DNA from: a virus
Strand: one strand, 5' to 3'
DNA: 57,989 nt
IMG/VR virus record: IMGVR_UViG_3300012922_000008
Coordinates: 1 to 57,989 of that record
The stretch's first letter is position 1; every line of letters starts with the position of its first letter. The position numbers were made by a program, and so were the translations under genes. The notes below the pieces were generated by a model, which did no database searches, was not told where the DNA came from, and saw only the letters and a program-made list of their open reading frames with translations. Of this stretch, positions 25,785-35,427 are shown one piece after another.

Positions 25785-26888
25785 ATGCCATTCAACAATA
25801 ATCAAGACTTTAGTTCTCAATTAGATACAATGCTCGCGCCTTATCAAAGCGCGATGCAAAGACTTCAACAGCCTTATCCAATGCTTGGAAGGATGGGCGG
25901 TTCTTTAGGTCAGAACCATCCCCTCCTTGCAGGAGCATTGAATCAAGGACTTGAAGCTGCTGCTTTTACTCCCGGCCCTCAAGGTCCTGAAGGAGTAGGT
26001 GGGGGTATTAGCCGAGCCTTACAAGGCGTCCTTGGAGCATCACAGTTTGACCGTCAACGTATGTTGCAGTCAGCGATGCTTCCCTATCAAATGCTTCAGC
26101 CTCGTTTGCAGGCTGAAGATACTCTCGCTCAGATTAAAGAGCGTGGACAACAGGGTGACTATCTAGCTGCTCATGCAAAGTATCTCGGTGAAATGACTGA
26201 CCTTAAAGGTCAAGACTTAGATATTAAACAACAACGAGCAGACCAGGCTAAGTATGGACGACTGCTAAGCTCACCTGAAGAACGCTTTGCTTATGCTCGA
26301 CATCCCTTTAAAGACCCTCAAAATCCAACTGATGACGAATTAGGAGCAGTTCAAAGGGAATACGAAAGTATTAAGTCTAAAACTCAACATACTCCTATGG
26401 GTTCTTATGAAGAACAAATAGAGAATATGCGCTTAAACCCCGACCCTGCCATTAAAGCTGAAGGCGAACGTCGGTGGCAAGACCATCTTAATACTCTTAA
26501 TGTAGCGGCAGGAGGTCAAGCAGGCGCTAGAAAAGAAGCTGACCAGCCGTATGAAATTACTCAACGAGTTCGTGCTGAAGAACAAAAAACAATTCTTGAT
26601 GACCTACCACGTAAGATTAATACTACAATGGAAGCTTATGCTAACATAGCTCCTAACTCCCCTGCATATAAAAAGTATGTCGCAGAACGTGACGCTAGAG
26701 AAGAAGAACGTAAGCAGCGTATAAATGATTTTGCTAACTATTTAAGAACAGACGCCCCTAATTATCACGAATATGCAGCTAACAGAGTTGCCTATCCTCG
26801 CAGGGGCGATAGTCGCGGTATGCCTTCAGGTGACAACAGACCAACCACTCCAAGTGACAGTGGTTCCACCTGGACGCCGAAAAAATAA
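25785..26888 (+). CDS. Probable internal virion or ejection protein
   Basis: This 367-residue protein begins after AAGGACTAAAG. The N-terminal third is Gln, Pro and Gly-rich with a moderately hydrophobic segment; the rest is a long charged helical region (YEEQIENMRLNPD, EERKQRINDF) ending in a disordered tail. It lies between a glycine-zipper protein and the giant polyvalent protein, a place typically held by internal core proteins in podoviruses. Confidence 0.55.
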   Translation: MPFNNNQDFSSQLDTMLAPYQSAMQRLQQPYPMLGRMGGSLGQNHPLLAGALNQGLEAAAFTPGPQGPEGVGGGISRALQGVLGASQFDRQRMLQSAMLPYQMLQPRLQAEDTLAQIKERGQQGDYLAAHAKYLGEMTDLKGQDLDIKQQRADQAKYGRLLSSPEERFAYARHPFKDPQNPTDDELGAVQREYESIKSKTQHTPMGSYEEQIENMRLNPDPAIKAEGERRWQDHLNTLNVAAGGQAGARKEADQPYEITQRVRAEEQKTILDDLPRKINTTMEAYANIAPNSPAYKKYVAERDAREEERKQRINDFANYLRTDAPNYHEYAANRVAYPRRGDSRGMPSGDNRPTTPSDSGSTWTPKK

Positions 26889-26896
26889 GAGGCTTC

Positions 26897-29800
26897 ATGC
26901 CCCAACAGAATCAATCTAATCCCTCCCAAATTCCGGGAGAGGATGTTCTTCTTGATACTCTAAGACGCTCTAAAATAACGGACGAACAACGTCAGCAGCT
27001 CTGGGATGCTTACCGCACACCCGGAGGTGAACCGGAATTTACAGGTGCTTTAAACAAACTTGACATCCACGATGATGTCAAGCAAACCCTTTATGATATG
27101 CGGTTTAAAGGGTTTAAAAATCAACCTACTAATCAACAGGCTCCTACTCCTGACGCTCAAGCGCCAAAGAGTGCGGAGCCTTTTTCTGTTGGTGCTTACC
27201 AAGCACGCAAGGGCGGACCAGTACTAAATATCAATCAGTATCCATCAAATGCCTTTGCCCAAGGCGCAGAACGGATGCTCGGAGTAAATAGACCCCCTCC
27301 TGAAGACTTACCACATCCATATCTTGATGCTATTAGTCAAGCTATGCAGAGTACTGGTAAGCTCATGGAAGCGACTGCAAAGGACCCCTTTGCTCCCTTT
27401 CATGCTATCGTTAGCGGAGTATCAAGTGCCGTTGCAGATGTAGAATCAGGTATTAAGTACAGAGACCCTCGCCAAGTAGCCGCTGGAACTGGTGAGACCC
27501 TTGGAGTCCTTAGTGCAACTGAAGAAGCTCGAAGGGCTAAGGATGTAGCTGGCACCTTAATGACTGGACGACCCATTGAGGGTGGGGTGTCTGCCGACAA
27601 TTTACCCGGGCTTACACGCGAGAACGCAATCAAACTTCAAGGAATGGGGTTCTCTAACCAAGAAATCTCCACCATGAATGCCCAAGAGCTTAACAGTGCT
27701 CTTGCCGGAAGTCGTAAGCCCACTCCAGCACCAAGACCGACCGAAGCCGTTCCAGGGGCGAAGGCCAGTGCTACTAATCAAGCCTCAGCCGCACCCGCTA
27801 CATCCCAAGTCTCCTCAGTCCCAACTAAAGCTCCCGAACCTCAACCACAAGGCCCCGGTGGAGACTTCCGTGGAACTACAGGTCCCCTTCGCCCATACGA
27901 CCCAAGTGGAAACCGCTTTGCTCAAGGCGGGACAGTTGGAATGGAGCCGCTTGACCTAATAGCTCCTAAGCCTAATACAAACCAAGGGAGTCCTAGACCA
28001 CAAGTAGACCCGATTACTGGGACTAGTCAGTTGGGATTTCAAAGGCCTACTACCACCTTAAAGGGTCCATCAAACATACCTGGCTCAGACCCATTACAAA
28101 TGGCGTTAGAGAATAGGGCACTCTTTCAAACTAAGCCTACGTCTTCTTATATTGCTTCTGAGAAGGCAGCTACCATGTCCGCTCCTCGTCCGAGTTTAGG
28201 ACCGGAGTTTGAAGCTGCACAACAGTCTTATGATAATGAGCGTAATAAAGCCATCCTACGGGACCCTAAAGCTTCTCCTGAAGATAAGAGGATTGCTCAG
28301 AGTAGACTTAATGAAGGGATAACTACGGAATCACAGCCTATTAATAGAGGCACTTATACTGGTGTTCCTGTTGAACCTGTTTATACAAAGGCGATGCCTG
28401 GAACACAGGTTCCTGTTGCTTCAGTTGACGCTCCATTGCCTGCTCCTATTGAGAAGCCTGTTACTAAGTCCCAACCTCCAGCTTCCCATGAGCTTCCCCG
28501 GTCTGTTCAAGATGGCTTAGACTTGATGATGAAGACTAAGAAGCTTATTGACGAAGCTCCAACTGATGTGGCTCGTCAGGCCGCTCAACAGCGATGGAAT
28601 GACCTTGCAGCTACAACTAAGGGCTTACTTAAGTACCACCTTCAATCATTAAGCCCTGAACAACGTCAAATGTTATTAGATGACCAGCAAGCTAAAGGTT
28701 CTCGACATGACGCTCAGGCTAATGCGATAAATGATATTATAGCTGGCGACAAAATGTCACAAGCTCTGCGTGCAGAGATGCGCGGAGAGAAGGCTATGTC
28801 TGCAAGAGGACAAGCTTTTCTTGTCCCTGGAACTGCTACTCACGGGGATATACGCATTGCTATCCATGAAATACTTGGTGATAGGACGGCTACGTCCTTT
28901 GATGAAATCGCTATTAATCAACGTGCGAAGGCGCGTGAGCAAGGGTTAGACCCTGATGCTGTTCTACCCGAAGGGTATCGTCGTGTGTTGCCTGAAGAGT
29001 TTCAGACGATGCGACTTGCGGCTAAGACTGAGCTTGGGGAGATACAAGAGAATTTTAAGAATAGACTAAAGGATATTGTTAGTGACCGGATAGAAAAAAA
29101 CCCTGCACTTATGCAAGAGCAGGGTGAAGAGGCAGCTAAAAGTATACATGTACAAGCTTTGAAGGAGCTGCTTGCTGAGAAGAATGAGAAGGGTTTAACT
29201 CTAGCGGAACAGATTAAAGAACTTCGAGACTTAATTGGCCGTGATGTTCAACGTCCTTTGTATGCTAAAAAGGGTGCGCCTGTTGTAAGTGCTGAAGGTG
29301 TAGTTAGCGCCCCTGGGGATATACCAGCTAAGTCTCTTGAAGTCGCACGTCGAATTTGGGATAAGAAGCTTAATAAAATTCCTGATGATGTAGAATGGGT
29401 TAAGAAGGCTGATGAACATAAAGAGCGTGGAAGATTAGCGAAAGCTATTGCTCAAGGGTTGAAGTCTATACTTGAAGCGAAGCCGCCTAAGGGTAAAGAA
29501 GGCGAAGCTGGTTTCATTGGAGACCAAGGCTCAGGACGTGCTTCAGATATTCAAGTTCCAGATATACAAAAGGCTGTACAGAATGTAATAAAAGAAGGGA
29601 TTACCGCGTGGACTATTGGGGATGATAAGCCTGCTAGCTTCCGTGGTTGGATATCACCTGACGGGAAAAGATTTATCTCGTCAGCATCAAAATCAGGACT
29701 GATGTCGGAATTATCAGACCACGATACTTTAGCGTGGGTAGCTCTTGGTAAGCCTCAAGTACGAGGGGGGCAATCTCAAAAAGCATTCCTAGAAAATGGA

Positions 29801-32800
29801 TGGATTCGTAAAGAGAACAACGGTAACTATTCAGTTGGAAATCTTAAAGAGAACACTATAGACGCAATTGAGATGGATTTAATTCGTAATCGTAGTATAA
29901 GTACGGGTGTATTTATTGATGTATGGGAACCTAAAGGTATTCGTTCAATCGATATTCAGCAAGGGTGGGAAGATTTAAAGAGTTCTATTAAACAAGAGCT
30001 ACGTCGTCAGCGAATGTCTGAAGTATCACAAGCAGGTAAAATTGGTGGAGCTGAACTTCTAACTGGTGCTACTCTTGGAGCTGTCGCAGGCGGTGTAGCT
30101 GGACATGTTCTTGGTGGGACAACTGGAGCTGTAGCTGGAGTAGTGATGGGCTATAGTCTTGGCTTCTTAGCTCCTGCCATTCTACAATCTCGTCCAGTAA
30201 TTCAAGCCATGAAGACTATGGCTAACGTAGTTCGTGGGGCAGGGCTTACCCTTAAGCAGTGGTTCCAAGGCGTTCCTCAAAAGGGTATGCAAGGCGTAGA
30301 CCCTAATATGGACGACATTCTTAAGGAACAAATAGCTCATGCGGACCGTTCAGTTAAGTGGATTGAACGAGCCAAGCAACTCCCTGCTACTATCTATAAG
30401 GGCTTTGACCCGTTCGCTTATATAACTGATAAGAAGAACATGGGAATGATTGGCCGGGTGATGATGAGCTTTGACCCGAAGGGGAGAGTGTTCAGAGACC
30501 TCACTATCCCTGACAATCAAAGCTTATATATGGCCCTAGCAAATGCTGGCGGAGATGCTCTGGGCCAAAGACGCTATCAGAATATGTCTTATAATGATAT
30601 AAAGGTCGATGCTAATAAAGCAGGTCTTCGAGAGATGTTGGACCGCTATCTAAACTTGAAAGCGTATCAACGTACAAACGAGGTTCTTCAAGAACATATA
30701 CAAACACTTGATTCTCAGATTCAGAACCTTCAAACAAAGCTTCAATCCCCTTCCAATACAGTCCGTCAAACAGTGGCTCTAAACGACGACCTTAAAGAAT
30801 CTCAAAAGATGCGTAAGGAGATTCAAGACAGAGTAGACCAAGGTAGAGCGACGCCTAAAGGCTACACTCCTCAGAAGATTCAAGACTCTCTTCAGAAGAT
30901 GCAGCAGGTTCTTGGGCCACAGGACTATTCAAATGTGGAGCAACTAGCTCAAAGAGCTTTTCAATCTCGCGCACACATTCTTGATATACTATTTGATAGT
31001 GGCATTATTAGCCAAGACGCTTATACTCAATACAAAAGTCGCGGTAATGAATACATTCCTATGGAACGTATTATGGACGACTTAGAAAATCAAAAGTTTA
31101 CCTCTGCCGCTTCACTTCTGCACCTCCGTCATCAAACGGTCATTCAAACAATGGAAGGTAGCGAGCGTACTAACGTAAGTCCTTGGGAAGCCTTCGACCA
31201 TGCTGACCGCAAAGCCTTTAACCAACTATACCGCAACGATGCAATGAAAAGTGCGCTTGATTTAGCACAAGCCTATCCTAACACAATTGGCCAAGAGTTC
31301 TCCCCTGTTAAAGCTGACTATCAGCCCAAAGCAGGTGAAATGGTTCTTGGTCATTACGAAAATGGTCAGCCTAAACTCTTTGCTGTACCTAAATACCTTG
31401 GCGAGACAATGCAGCGCGTACCTCTTGCTATGAAGACAGGCCTCGGTATCTTTGCAAATTGGTATGGACACGCCTTTAAAAAGGCTGCCACGATTGGTAA
31501 TATTGGCTTCCAAGCAAGTAGCCTCTTGGCTCACGCTATTAGTGGAGCTATTCTTTCCCCACATGGAGTTGAAGCGAAAGCAGACCTTCCAGTTCAAGTT
31601 GTAAAGTTTCTTAATGATTGGCGTAAGGCCGCAAAGGATGTCTTGAACCAAGGTCAATTTGTACGCGAGCTTACCCGCTACGGCGGAGCCTCAGGTTCGT
31701 TTCAAGCTAAAGTTGACCCTGAATACTTTGCTAACCCTAGTGAACTAGGCTTCAGAGGCAAGCTTGCTAAGGGACAAATCCTTGATGCCGCTCAGGACTT
31801 AGCCATCGCATTAGAGAACATTAACCGCACTAACATCTTCATGCGTGCTCGTCAGGCGGGGCTTACAGCAAAAGCCGCAGCTTGGGAAGCCAAACAGTTT
31901 GCTGGTATGCCAGACTTCTCTAGGCTTGGTGATATCTCACAGCCTCTAAATCACATCTTCATGTTCTTTAACGCAGCAAATCAATACCTTACTCAAGCTA
32001 TGTCTGCTATTCGTAAAGACCCTAATCGTATCTTCGGTCTTATGGCAACTATGACCGCTATGAGTATTGCGCTTAGTGCATGGAACATGCAACAGGTCGA
32101 TTCTAAAGGAAATAACTTACTCCGTAAAGAAACAACCTTCGACCGTCAACGTAATTGGATAGTTGAACTACCTTGGACTTACTACACCCACGCTGGAGCT
32201 GAAAAGGGCTATACAGTAAAAATCCCCAAGCCGTTCATTGTACGTCTACTCAATCCAGTTGAAGACGTAATCAATTACGGAATGGGGAAGGAAGCTCGTA
32301 CTGGGCAACAGCAAGCGCTAGACTCTATAGCTAATGTTTCACCTATTCACTTGAACCTAAAAGCTGATGACCTTGCAAAGTCGGCAATTCAGTCTGGGGT
32401 TTCTGCACTTCACCCTCTTGCAAAGTTTGGGATTCAGCAGTTCTCAAACACGGATGATTATGGTCGTCCAATTGTTCCAGGCAGCCAGCAAGGTATCGCA
32501 AGTCAGTACCAAGAAGGTCCATATACTTCCTCAGTTGCTCAGCGTATGGGCAAGGGAGGTGTTCAAGGAGCTGTGGCTGGTGGAGCACTTGGAGCAATGT
32601 TAGGCGGCATGACAGGACTTCCTGGAGCAGTTGTAGGGGGAGGAGTGGGAGCTGTTGCTGGTGCATCTGGTATATCTCCTCGTCGTATTGACGTAGGTGT
32701 TCGTTCGCTAACGGCAGGGGCTGGTGCTCAAGCTGAGAGTATACTTGACCCTTTCTTTGGTGGTACTGAATCAAAGCATCAGCTTTCTGGGATGGAACGT

Positions 32801-33244
32801 TTTCGTCAGGCTCCATTACTTGGTCCTATCATTAGTAGATTTACTACGTCGCCAAGTGATGCGGAGTTTGAAACGCTCTCATCGAGATACTATACCATTC
32901 TTCAACGGGCGCAGACTATTAAGCAGACAGCGGATATGCTATTAAAACAAGGTAAGGCTGAAGAGTCTGCTAGATATGCTCAAGCACATCAGTCTGAATT
33001 GTTTAAAGCAATGGCTTTATTTCAATTAGATAAGGTAATCAAGAACGCAAATGAAATGGTAAGACAGCTTCAAGCAAGTCCTGAAGCCGATACGCCCTCA
33101 GGTAAAGAAGCAATACAGGCCGCCTACGAAGCTAGAACTCAACTACTTCGCCAAGCCAAGACTTTAATGGATAGTGCGGAAACAAAAGCTTCAGACACCG
33201 GCCCAATGGCCAACCCAGTCTCCAATTCAGGTTCCAATAAATAA
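26897..33244 (+). CDS. Giant polyvalent ejection protein (2,115 aa)
   Basis: The largest gene in the window. Its size and order fit the large internal virion protein ejected with DNA, which spans the host envelope. Visible parts: a helical N-terminus, a Pro and Gln-rich disordered section (about residues 265-560), long helical stretches, a glycine-zipper membrane segment near 1048-1094 (LGAVAGGVAGHVLGG), a coiled coil near 1265-1330, a region near 1732-1805 resembling large polyvalent protein associated domains (LPWTYYTH, PFIVRLLNPVED), and a second glycine zipper near 1885-1931. No lysozyme or protease motif is recognised. It is joined by TAATG to the next gene. Confidence 0.75.
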   Translation: MPQQNQSNPSQIPGEDVLLDTLRRSKITDEQRQQLWDAYRTPGGEPEFTGALNKLDIHDDVKQTLYDMRFKGFKNQPTNQQAPTPDAQAPKSAEPFSVGAYQARKGGPVLNINQYPSNAFAQGAERMLGVNRPPPEDLPHPYLDAISQAMQSTGKLMEATAKDPFAPFHAIVSGVSSAVADVESGIKYRDPRQVAAGTGETLGVLSATEEARRAKDVAGTLMTGRPIEGGVSADNLPGLTRENAIKLQGMGFSNQEISTMNAQELNSALAGSRKPTPAPRPTEAVPGAKASATNQASAAPATSQVSSVPTKAPEPQPQGPGGDFRGTTGPLRPYDPSGNRFAQGGTVGMEPLDLIAPKPNTNQGSPRPQVDPITGTSQLGFQRPTTTLKGPSNIPGSDPLQMALENRALFQTKPTSSYIASEKAATMSAPRPSLGPEFEAAQQSYDNERNKAILRDPKASPEDKRIAQSRLNEGITTESQPINRGTYTGVPVEPVYTKAMPGTQVPVASVDAPLPAPIEKPVTKSQPPASHELPRSVQDGLDLMMKTKKLIDEAPTDVARQAAQQRWNDLAATTKGLLKYHLQSLSPEQRQMLLDDQQAKGSRHDAQANAINDIIAGDKMSQALRAEMRGEKAMSARGQAFLVPGTATHGDIRIAIHEILGDRTATSFDEIAINQRAKAREQGLDPDAVLPEGYRRVLPEEFQTMRLAAKTELGEIQENFKNRLKDIVSDRIEKNPALMQEQGEEAAKSIHVQALKELLAEKNEKGLTLAEQIKELRDLIGRDVQRPLYAKKGAPVVSAEGVVSAPGDIPAKSLEVARRIWDKKLNKIPDDVEWVKKADEHKERGRLAKAIAQGLKSILEAKPPKGKEGEAGFIGDQGSGRASDIQVPDIQKAVQNVIKEGITAWTIGDDKPASFRGWISPDGKRFISSASKSGLMSELSDHDTLAWVALGKPQVRGGQSQKAFLENGWIRKENNGNYSVGNLKENTIDAIEMDLIRNRSISTGVFIDVWEPKGIRSIDIQQGWEDLKSSIKQELRRQRMSEVSQAGKIGGAELLTGATLGAVAGGVAGHVLGGTTGAVAGVVMGYSLGFLAPAILQSRPVIQAMKTMANVVRGAGLTLKQWFQGVPQKGMQGVDPNMDDILKEQIAHADRSVKWIERAKQLPATIYKGFDPFAYITDKKNMGMIGRVMMSFDPKGRVFRDLTIPDNQSLYMALANAGGDALGQRRYQNMSYNDIKVDANKAGLREMLDRYLNLKAYQRTNEVLQEHIQTLDSQIQNLQTKLQSPSNTVRQTVALNDDLKESQKMRKEIQDRVDQGRATPKGYTPQKIQDSLQKMQQVLGPQDYSNVEQLAQRAFQSRAHILDILFDSGIISQDAYTQYKSRGNEYIPMERIMDDLENQKFTSAASLLHLRHQTVIQTMEGSERTNVSPWEAFDHADRKAFNQLYRNDAMKSALDLAQAYPNTIGQEFSPVKADYQPKAGEMVLGHYENGQPKLFAVPKYLGETMQRVPLAMKTGLGIFANWYGHAFKKAATIGNIGFQASSLLAHAISGAILSPHGVEAKADLPVQVVKFLNDWRKAAKDVLNQGQFVRELTRYGGASGSFQAKVDPEYFANPSELGFRGKLAKGQILDAAQDLAIALENINRTNIFMRARQAGLTAKAAAWEAKQFAGMPDFSRLGDISQPLNHIFMFFNAANQYLTQAMSAIRKDPNRIFGLMATMTAMSIALSAWNMQQVDSKGNNLLRKETTFDRQRNWIVELPWTYYTHAGAEKGYTVKIPKPFIVRLLNPVEDVINYGMGKEARTGQQQALDSIANVSPIHLNLKADDLAKSAIQSGVSALHPLAKFGIQQFSNTDDYGRPIVPGSQQGIASQYQEGPYTSSVAQRMGKGGVQGAVAGGALGAMLGGMTGLPGAVVGGGVGAVAGASGISPRRIDVGVRSLTAGAGAQAESILDPFFGGTESKHQLSGMERFRQAPLLGPIISRFTTSPSDAEFETLSSRYYTILQRAQTIKQTADMLLKQGKAEESARYAQAHQSELFKAMALFQLDKVIKNANEMVRQLQASPEADTPSGKEAIQAAYEARTQLLRQAKTLMDSAETKASDTGPMANPVSNSGSNK

Positions 33245-34092
33245 TGGCTATTAAGTATCCAGTTAGAAAATACCTTGGTCAGTATGAGTCGTGGCTCCTA
33301 CATCTCTATGGTAGGAAGTCCATGCTTTATAACGATAAGTACTTAGAGCGATTCTTTAGCCACTTCCCTCAAGCTAGCGGCCTAGAACAGTTTGGAACCC
33401 CAGACGTTCATCAATATAAAACGTGGCGTGAAAACGTAGGTAATAGCTCCGCGTTCAAAGTCATGCAGGAGATTAAGTGCCTGGAGCGTTTCTTTCGCTT
33501 CCTTATTGAGGACCAACAGCTTCCGCTTTCCAATCCGGCTAAACCATTTGTTAAGCATGTTAATCGTAATCATATTGTCCGCCGTAAGAAGGATAACCTC
33601 CGCCTAGAAGAGTACAAGAGGTTGCTTGAAGCTTGCGTTAAGTTTGAGCCCCGCCTAGTCCAATGGATGTCGGGGATGATACAAGGTGTAAAAGTTATCG
33701 GGTCTCCTAACATGACCAGTCAAATGGCTGGCAGGCTGTTTAAGAAAGTGGCTGTGATTGCTGGAATGCCTTACGTGACTATGCGCTTGGTGAAGCAAAG
33801 TCTGAAGTCCGGCCTCTGGCGTGAAATTATACATGAGTGGGCGAATATCCAACTCACCAATCTGGGCTATAAGGACAGCGCCGACTCCGCGCTCAATCAA
33901 GCCCAATTTGAAAGCCACCCCATGCGAAAGGTCAATGTCTCTACCCTCCACGAATGGGCCACGGTCCGTGACGCGAGCAATCACATAATTTCCATTGACG
34001 GGGTTAAGTATAAGCAGATGAGTCCCGAATCGGATAGTCCTAGAAGCGACGGTCATCTCATCTTGGTGAAAGTGGACGCCGCTAGCAGTTAG
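33244..34092 (+). CDS. Tyrosine-recombinase-like protein lacking catalytic residues
   Basis: Residues 1-100 look like the SAM-like core-binding domain of tyrosine recombinases (YLGQYESWLLHLYG, QEIKCLERFFRFLIED, LPLSNPAK). The next part (EEYKRLLEACVKFEPRLVQWM and VTMRLVKQSLKSGLWREI) resembles a shortened catalytic domain, but the Arg-His-Arg set and nucleophilic Tyr are not recognisable. It may be a DNA-binding relic or a repurposed protein. The last roughly 145 codons lie antisense to the RlpA-like gene, and the final 80 are antisense to its core domain, so the true C-terminus is doubtful. It begins by TAATG from the giant gene. Confidence 0.5.
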   Translation: MAIKYPVRKYLGQYESWLLHLYGRKSMLYNDKYLERFFSHFPQASGLEQFGTPDVHQYKTWRENVGNSSAFKVMQEIKCLERFFRFLIEDQQLPLSNPAKPFVKHVNRNHIVRRKKDNLRLEEYKRLLEACVKFEPRLVQWMSGMIQGVKVIGSPNMTSQMAGRLFKKVAVIAGMPYVTMRLVKQSLKSGLWREIIHEWANIQLTNLGYKDSADSALNQAQFESHPMRKVNVSTLHEWATVRDASNHIISIDGVKYKQMSPESDSPRSDGHLILVKVDAASS

Positions 34093-34281
34093 CTTACCAT
34101 CGAAACCTGGCCCGTACCAGCTTGCTACAACTCTATCGTACTTCAAATGCCTCACAGCCTTCACGGGTTGTGGGGCTTTAATTTTGTTAAGTTGACCCAC
34201 CATAAAAGGGTCCATTGGTTGAGTGTAATTAACCGCCGAAACCAGTGGCGTCATCAATAGGACCAAGCTGATTAAGGACAC
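33655..34281 (-). CDS. RlpA-like double-psi beta-barrel protein
   Basis: The core domain (about 34130-33845) reads SWYGPGFDGKLTASG, FGTHLLI and VTDRGPFVEGRDIDLS, the hallmarks of RlpA-like proteins that bind or cut denuded peptidoglycan glycans. The catalytic Asp equivalent is in TDRGPF. A hydrophobic segment LISLVLLMTPLVSA forms a signal peptide, so it acts in the periplasm, perhaps in lysis or entry. GTG 34281 is the likeliest start; the frame is open to 34428 but that overlaps the dNMP kinase. The last 60 codons after the domain have poor composition and are antisense to the recombinase-like gene. Confidence 0.72.
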   Translation of the reverse strand: MSLISLVLLMTPLVSAVNYTQPMDPFMVGQLNKIKAPQPVKAVRHLKYDRVVASWYGPGFDGKLTASGVHFHQDEMTVASRTIRFGTHLLILNPVNGNYVIARVTDRGPFVEGRDIDLSHGVAFKLGLIERGVGAVLIAQIGELDIRPLMYNFTPEAGLQTLLHQAHSHVRHSSNHSHFLKQPASHLTGHVRRPDNFYTLYHPRHPLD

Positions 34282-34855
34282 GGTCTTCCATAATGGTTTT
34301 AAGAATGAATTGAGATTTGATTCGGAGAGAGTCAAGATTTCCTGACTTACAAAGAAGGTGGAAGTCATATCCGAGGTATCCGTCAAGGGCTGTCTCGGAA
34401 GCGTGGTTCTTATCTCTGTTTGGGTCATAGTATTGAGTCCCGTCCTCTTGCAATCGAATTACCTCAACGAGAAAACCGTCGTGGTTTTTGACCCAAGCTG
34501 CTTCATTCTCAAAACGGACATCAGTTACCACAGCAATTTCAGGATTCTCAAACTTAATTTTATCGGCAAGTACGTGAACCCAATGGTCGGGACTATTCTT
34601 CCTTACTACTTCAGTTCCATACCATTGAAGGATGGCTGTATATCCATAAATAGGGTCTTCCTTAGCAACAGGCAAAGCTTTAGTTTGGTTTGCAAGTTGC
34701 CATCGAGGAACTAATTCCTCATGGCGTTCTTTACAATATCGCTTCAGTTCATCGGCAAAACTATATAGAACTATCTCAGGATGAACTTCCTTCATATAGT
34801 TTGCGACGTAATTTTTTCCTTGGCGGGCGCGCGAACCCAAACCTATAAGTAGCAT
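34229..34855 (-). CDS. Deoxynucleoside monophosphate kinase
   Basis: About 208 residues. A P-loop of the phage dNMP kinase type is seen near the N-terminus (GLGSRARQGKNYVA), with Asn where most P-loops have Ser or Thr. An SFADELK motif follows, and VVTDVRFENEA provides the Walker B-like strand with the Arg and Glu typical of this family. It would phosphorylate dNMPs for phage DNA synthesis. Two ATG codons are adjacent; the second (34855) has the better spacing from GGAGG. It overlaps the RlpA-like gene downstream. Confidence 0.82.
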   Translation of the reverse strand: MLLIGLGSRARQGKNYVANYMKEVHPEIVLYSFADELKRYCKERHEELVPRWQLANQTKALPVAKEDPIYGYTAILQWYGTEVVRKNSPDHWVHVLADKIKFENPEIAVVTDVRFENEAAWVKNHDGFLVEVIRLQEDGTQYYDPNRDKNHASETALDGYLGYDFHLLCKSGNLDSLRIKSQFILKTIMEDRVLNQLGPIDDATGFGG

Positions 34856-35427
34856 CATGCCTCCAATATAATTTTAGCGAACTCGTTAAAGTTATTTACT
34901 GTATTTGGAAATCCATTTTGAAACCCGGCATCCCAAGGCCACTTGCACATATAGGTTTTACAGTTAGGAGCTGCCTGTAAGACTTCAAGTACATTTTTAT
35001 CCCGGTCGTCAATATAATAATCTAACTTCAATCCTTTAACAACAGGCCCTTTATCATCTGATAAAATTACATTAGCATGATAAATATTACACGTATCTTC
35101 TAACCACTTTGCGCTTTGTAAGTCTACAGGCAAACCTTTACCATCCTTGCGGTTAGTAATAAACACTACTCTGCAACTATCAGTTAATGTTTCAAGTAGC
35201 GAAGTGTTAGAGAGTCTATCTAAGTGCATCCACCAATTTTTACTCTTATCAATAGTCTTCCACATTAAACTCTCTTCTTGACTGGACATTCCTAGTGAGT
35301 CAAATCCCCATCCAGTTTGAATAAGAGAGTCATTTGGTCTACCATTAAACAGTTTCTTACACACATTCCTGGCGGAGCCTACAAAGTCGGCCAAGACTCC
35401 ATCAATATCAACACCAACTTTAAGCAT
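34855..35427 (-). CDS. HAD-family 5'-nucleotidase-like phosphatase
   Basis: From the ATG at 35427 (Shine-Dalgarno GGAGGG) this is about 190 residues. The HAD nucleophile motif VDIDGVLADF is at the very start, FITNR gives motif II, and YYIDDRDKNV gives the C-terminal acidic motif. The size and cap insertion match 5'(3')-deoxyribonucleotidases. It may trim nucleotide pools together with the dNMP kinase next door. It overlaps its neighbours as TAATG and ATGATG. Confidence 0.8.
   Translation of the reverse strand: MLKVGVDIDGVLADFVGSARNVCKKLFNGRPNDSLIQTGWGFDSLGMSSQEESLMWKTIDKSKNWWMHLDRLSNTSLLETLTDSCRVVFITNRKDGKGLPVDLQSAKWLEDTCNIYHANVILSDDKGPVVKGLKLDYYIDDRDKNVLEVLQAAPNCKTYMCKWPWDAGFQNGFPNTVNNFNEFAKIILEA

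Noticed and set aside
32343-32816. Gln and Leu-rich open frame antisense to the giant ejection gene
   Set aside because: Composition simply mirrors the Gly-rich zipper codons of the + strand, and no start signal is seen.
33244-34092. Active integrase of a temperate phage
   Set aside because: No catalytic Arg-His-Arg-Tyr set and no att-like repeats, excisionase or repressor gene were found; lysogeny is not supported.
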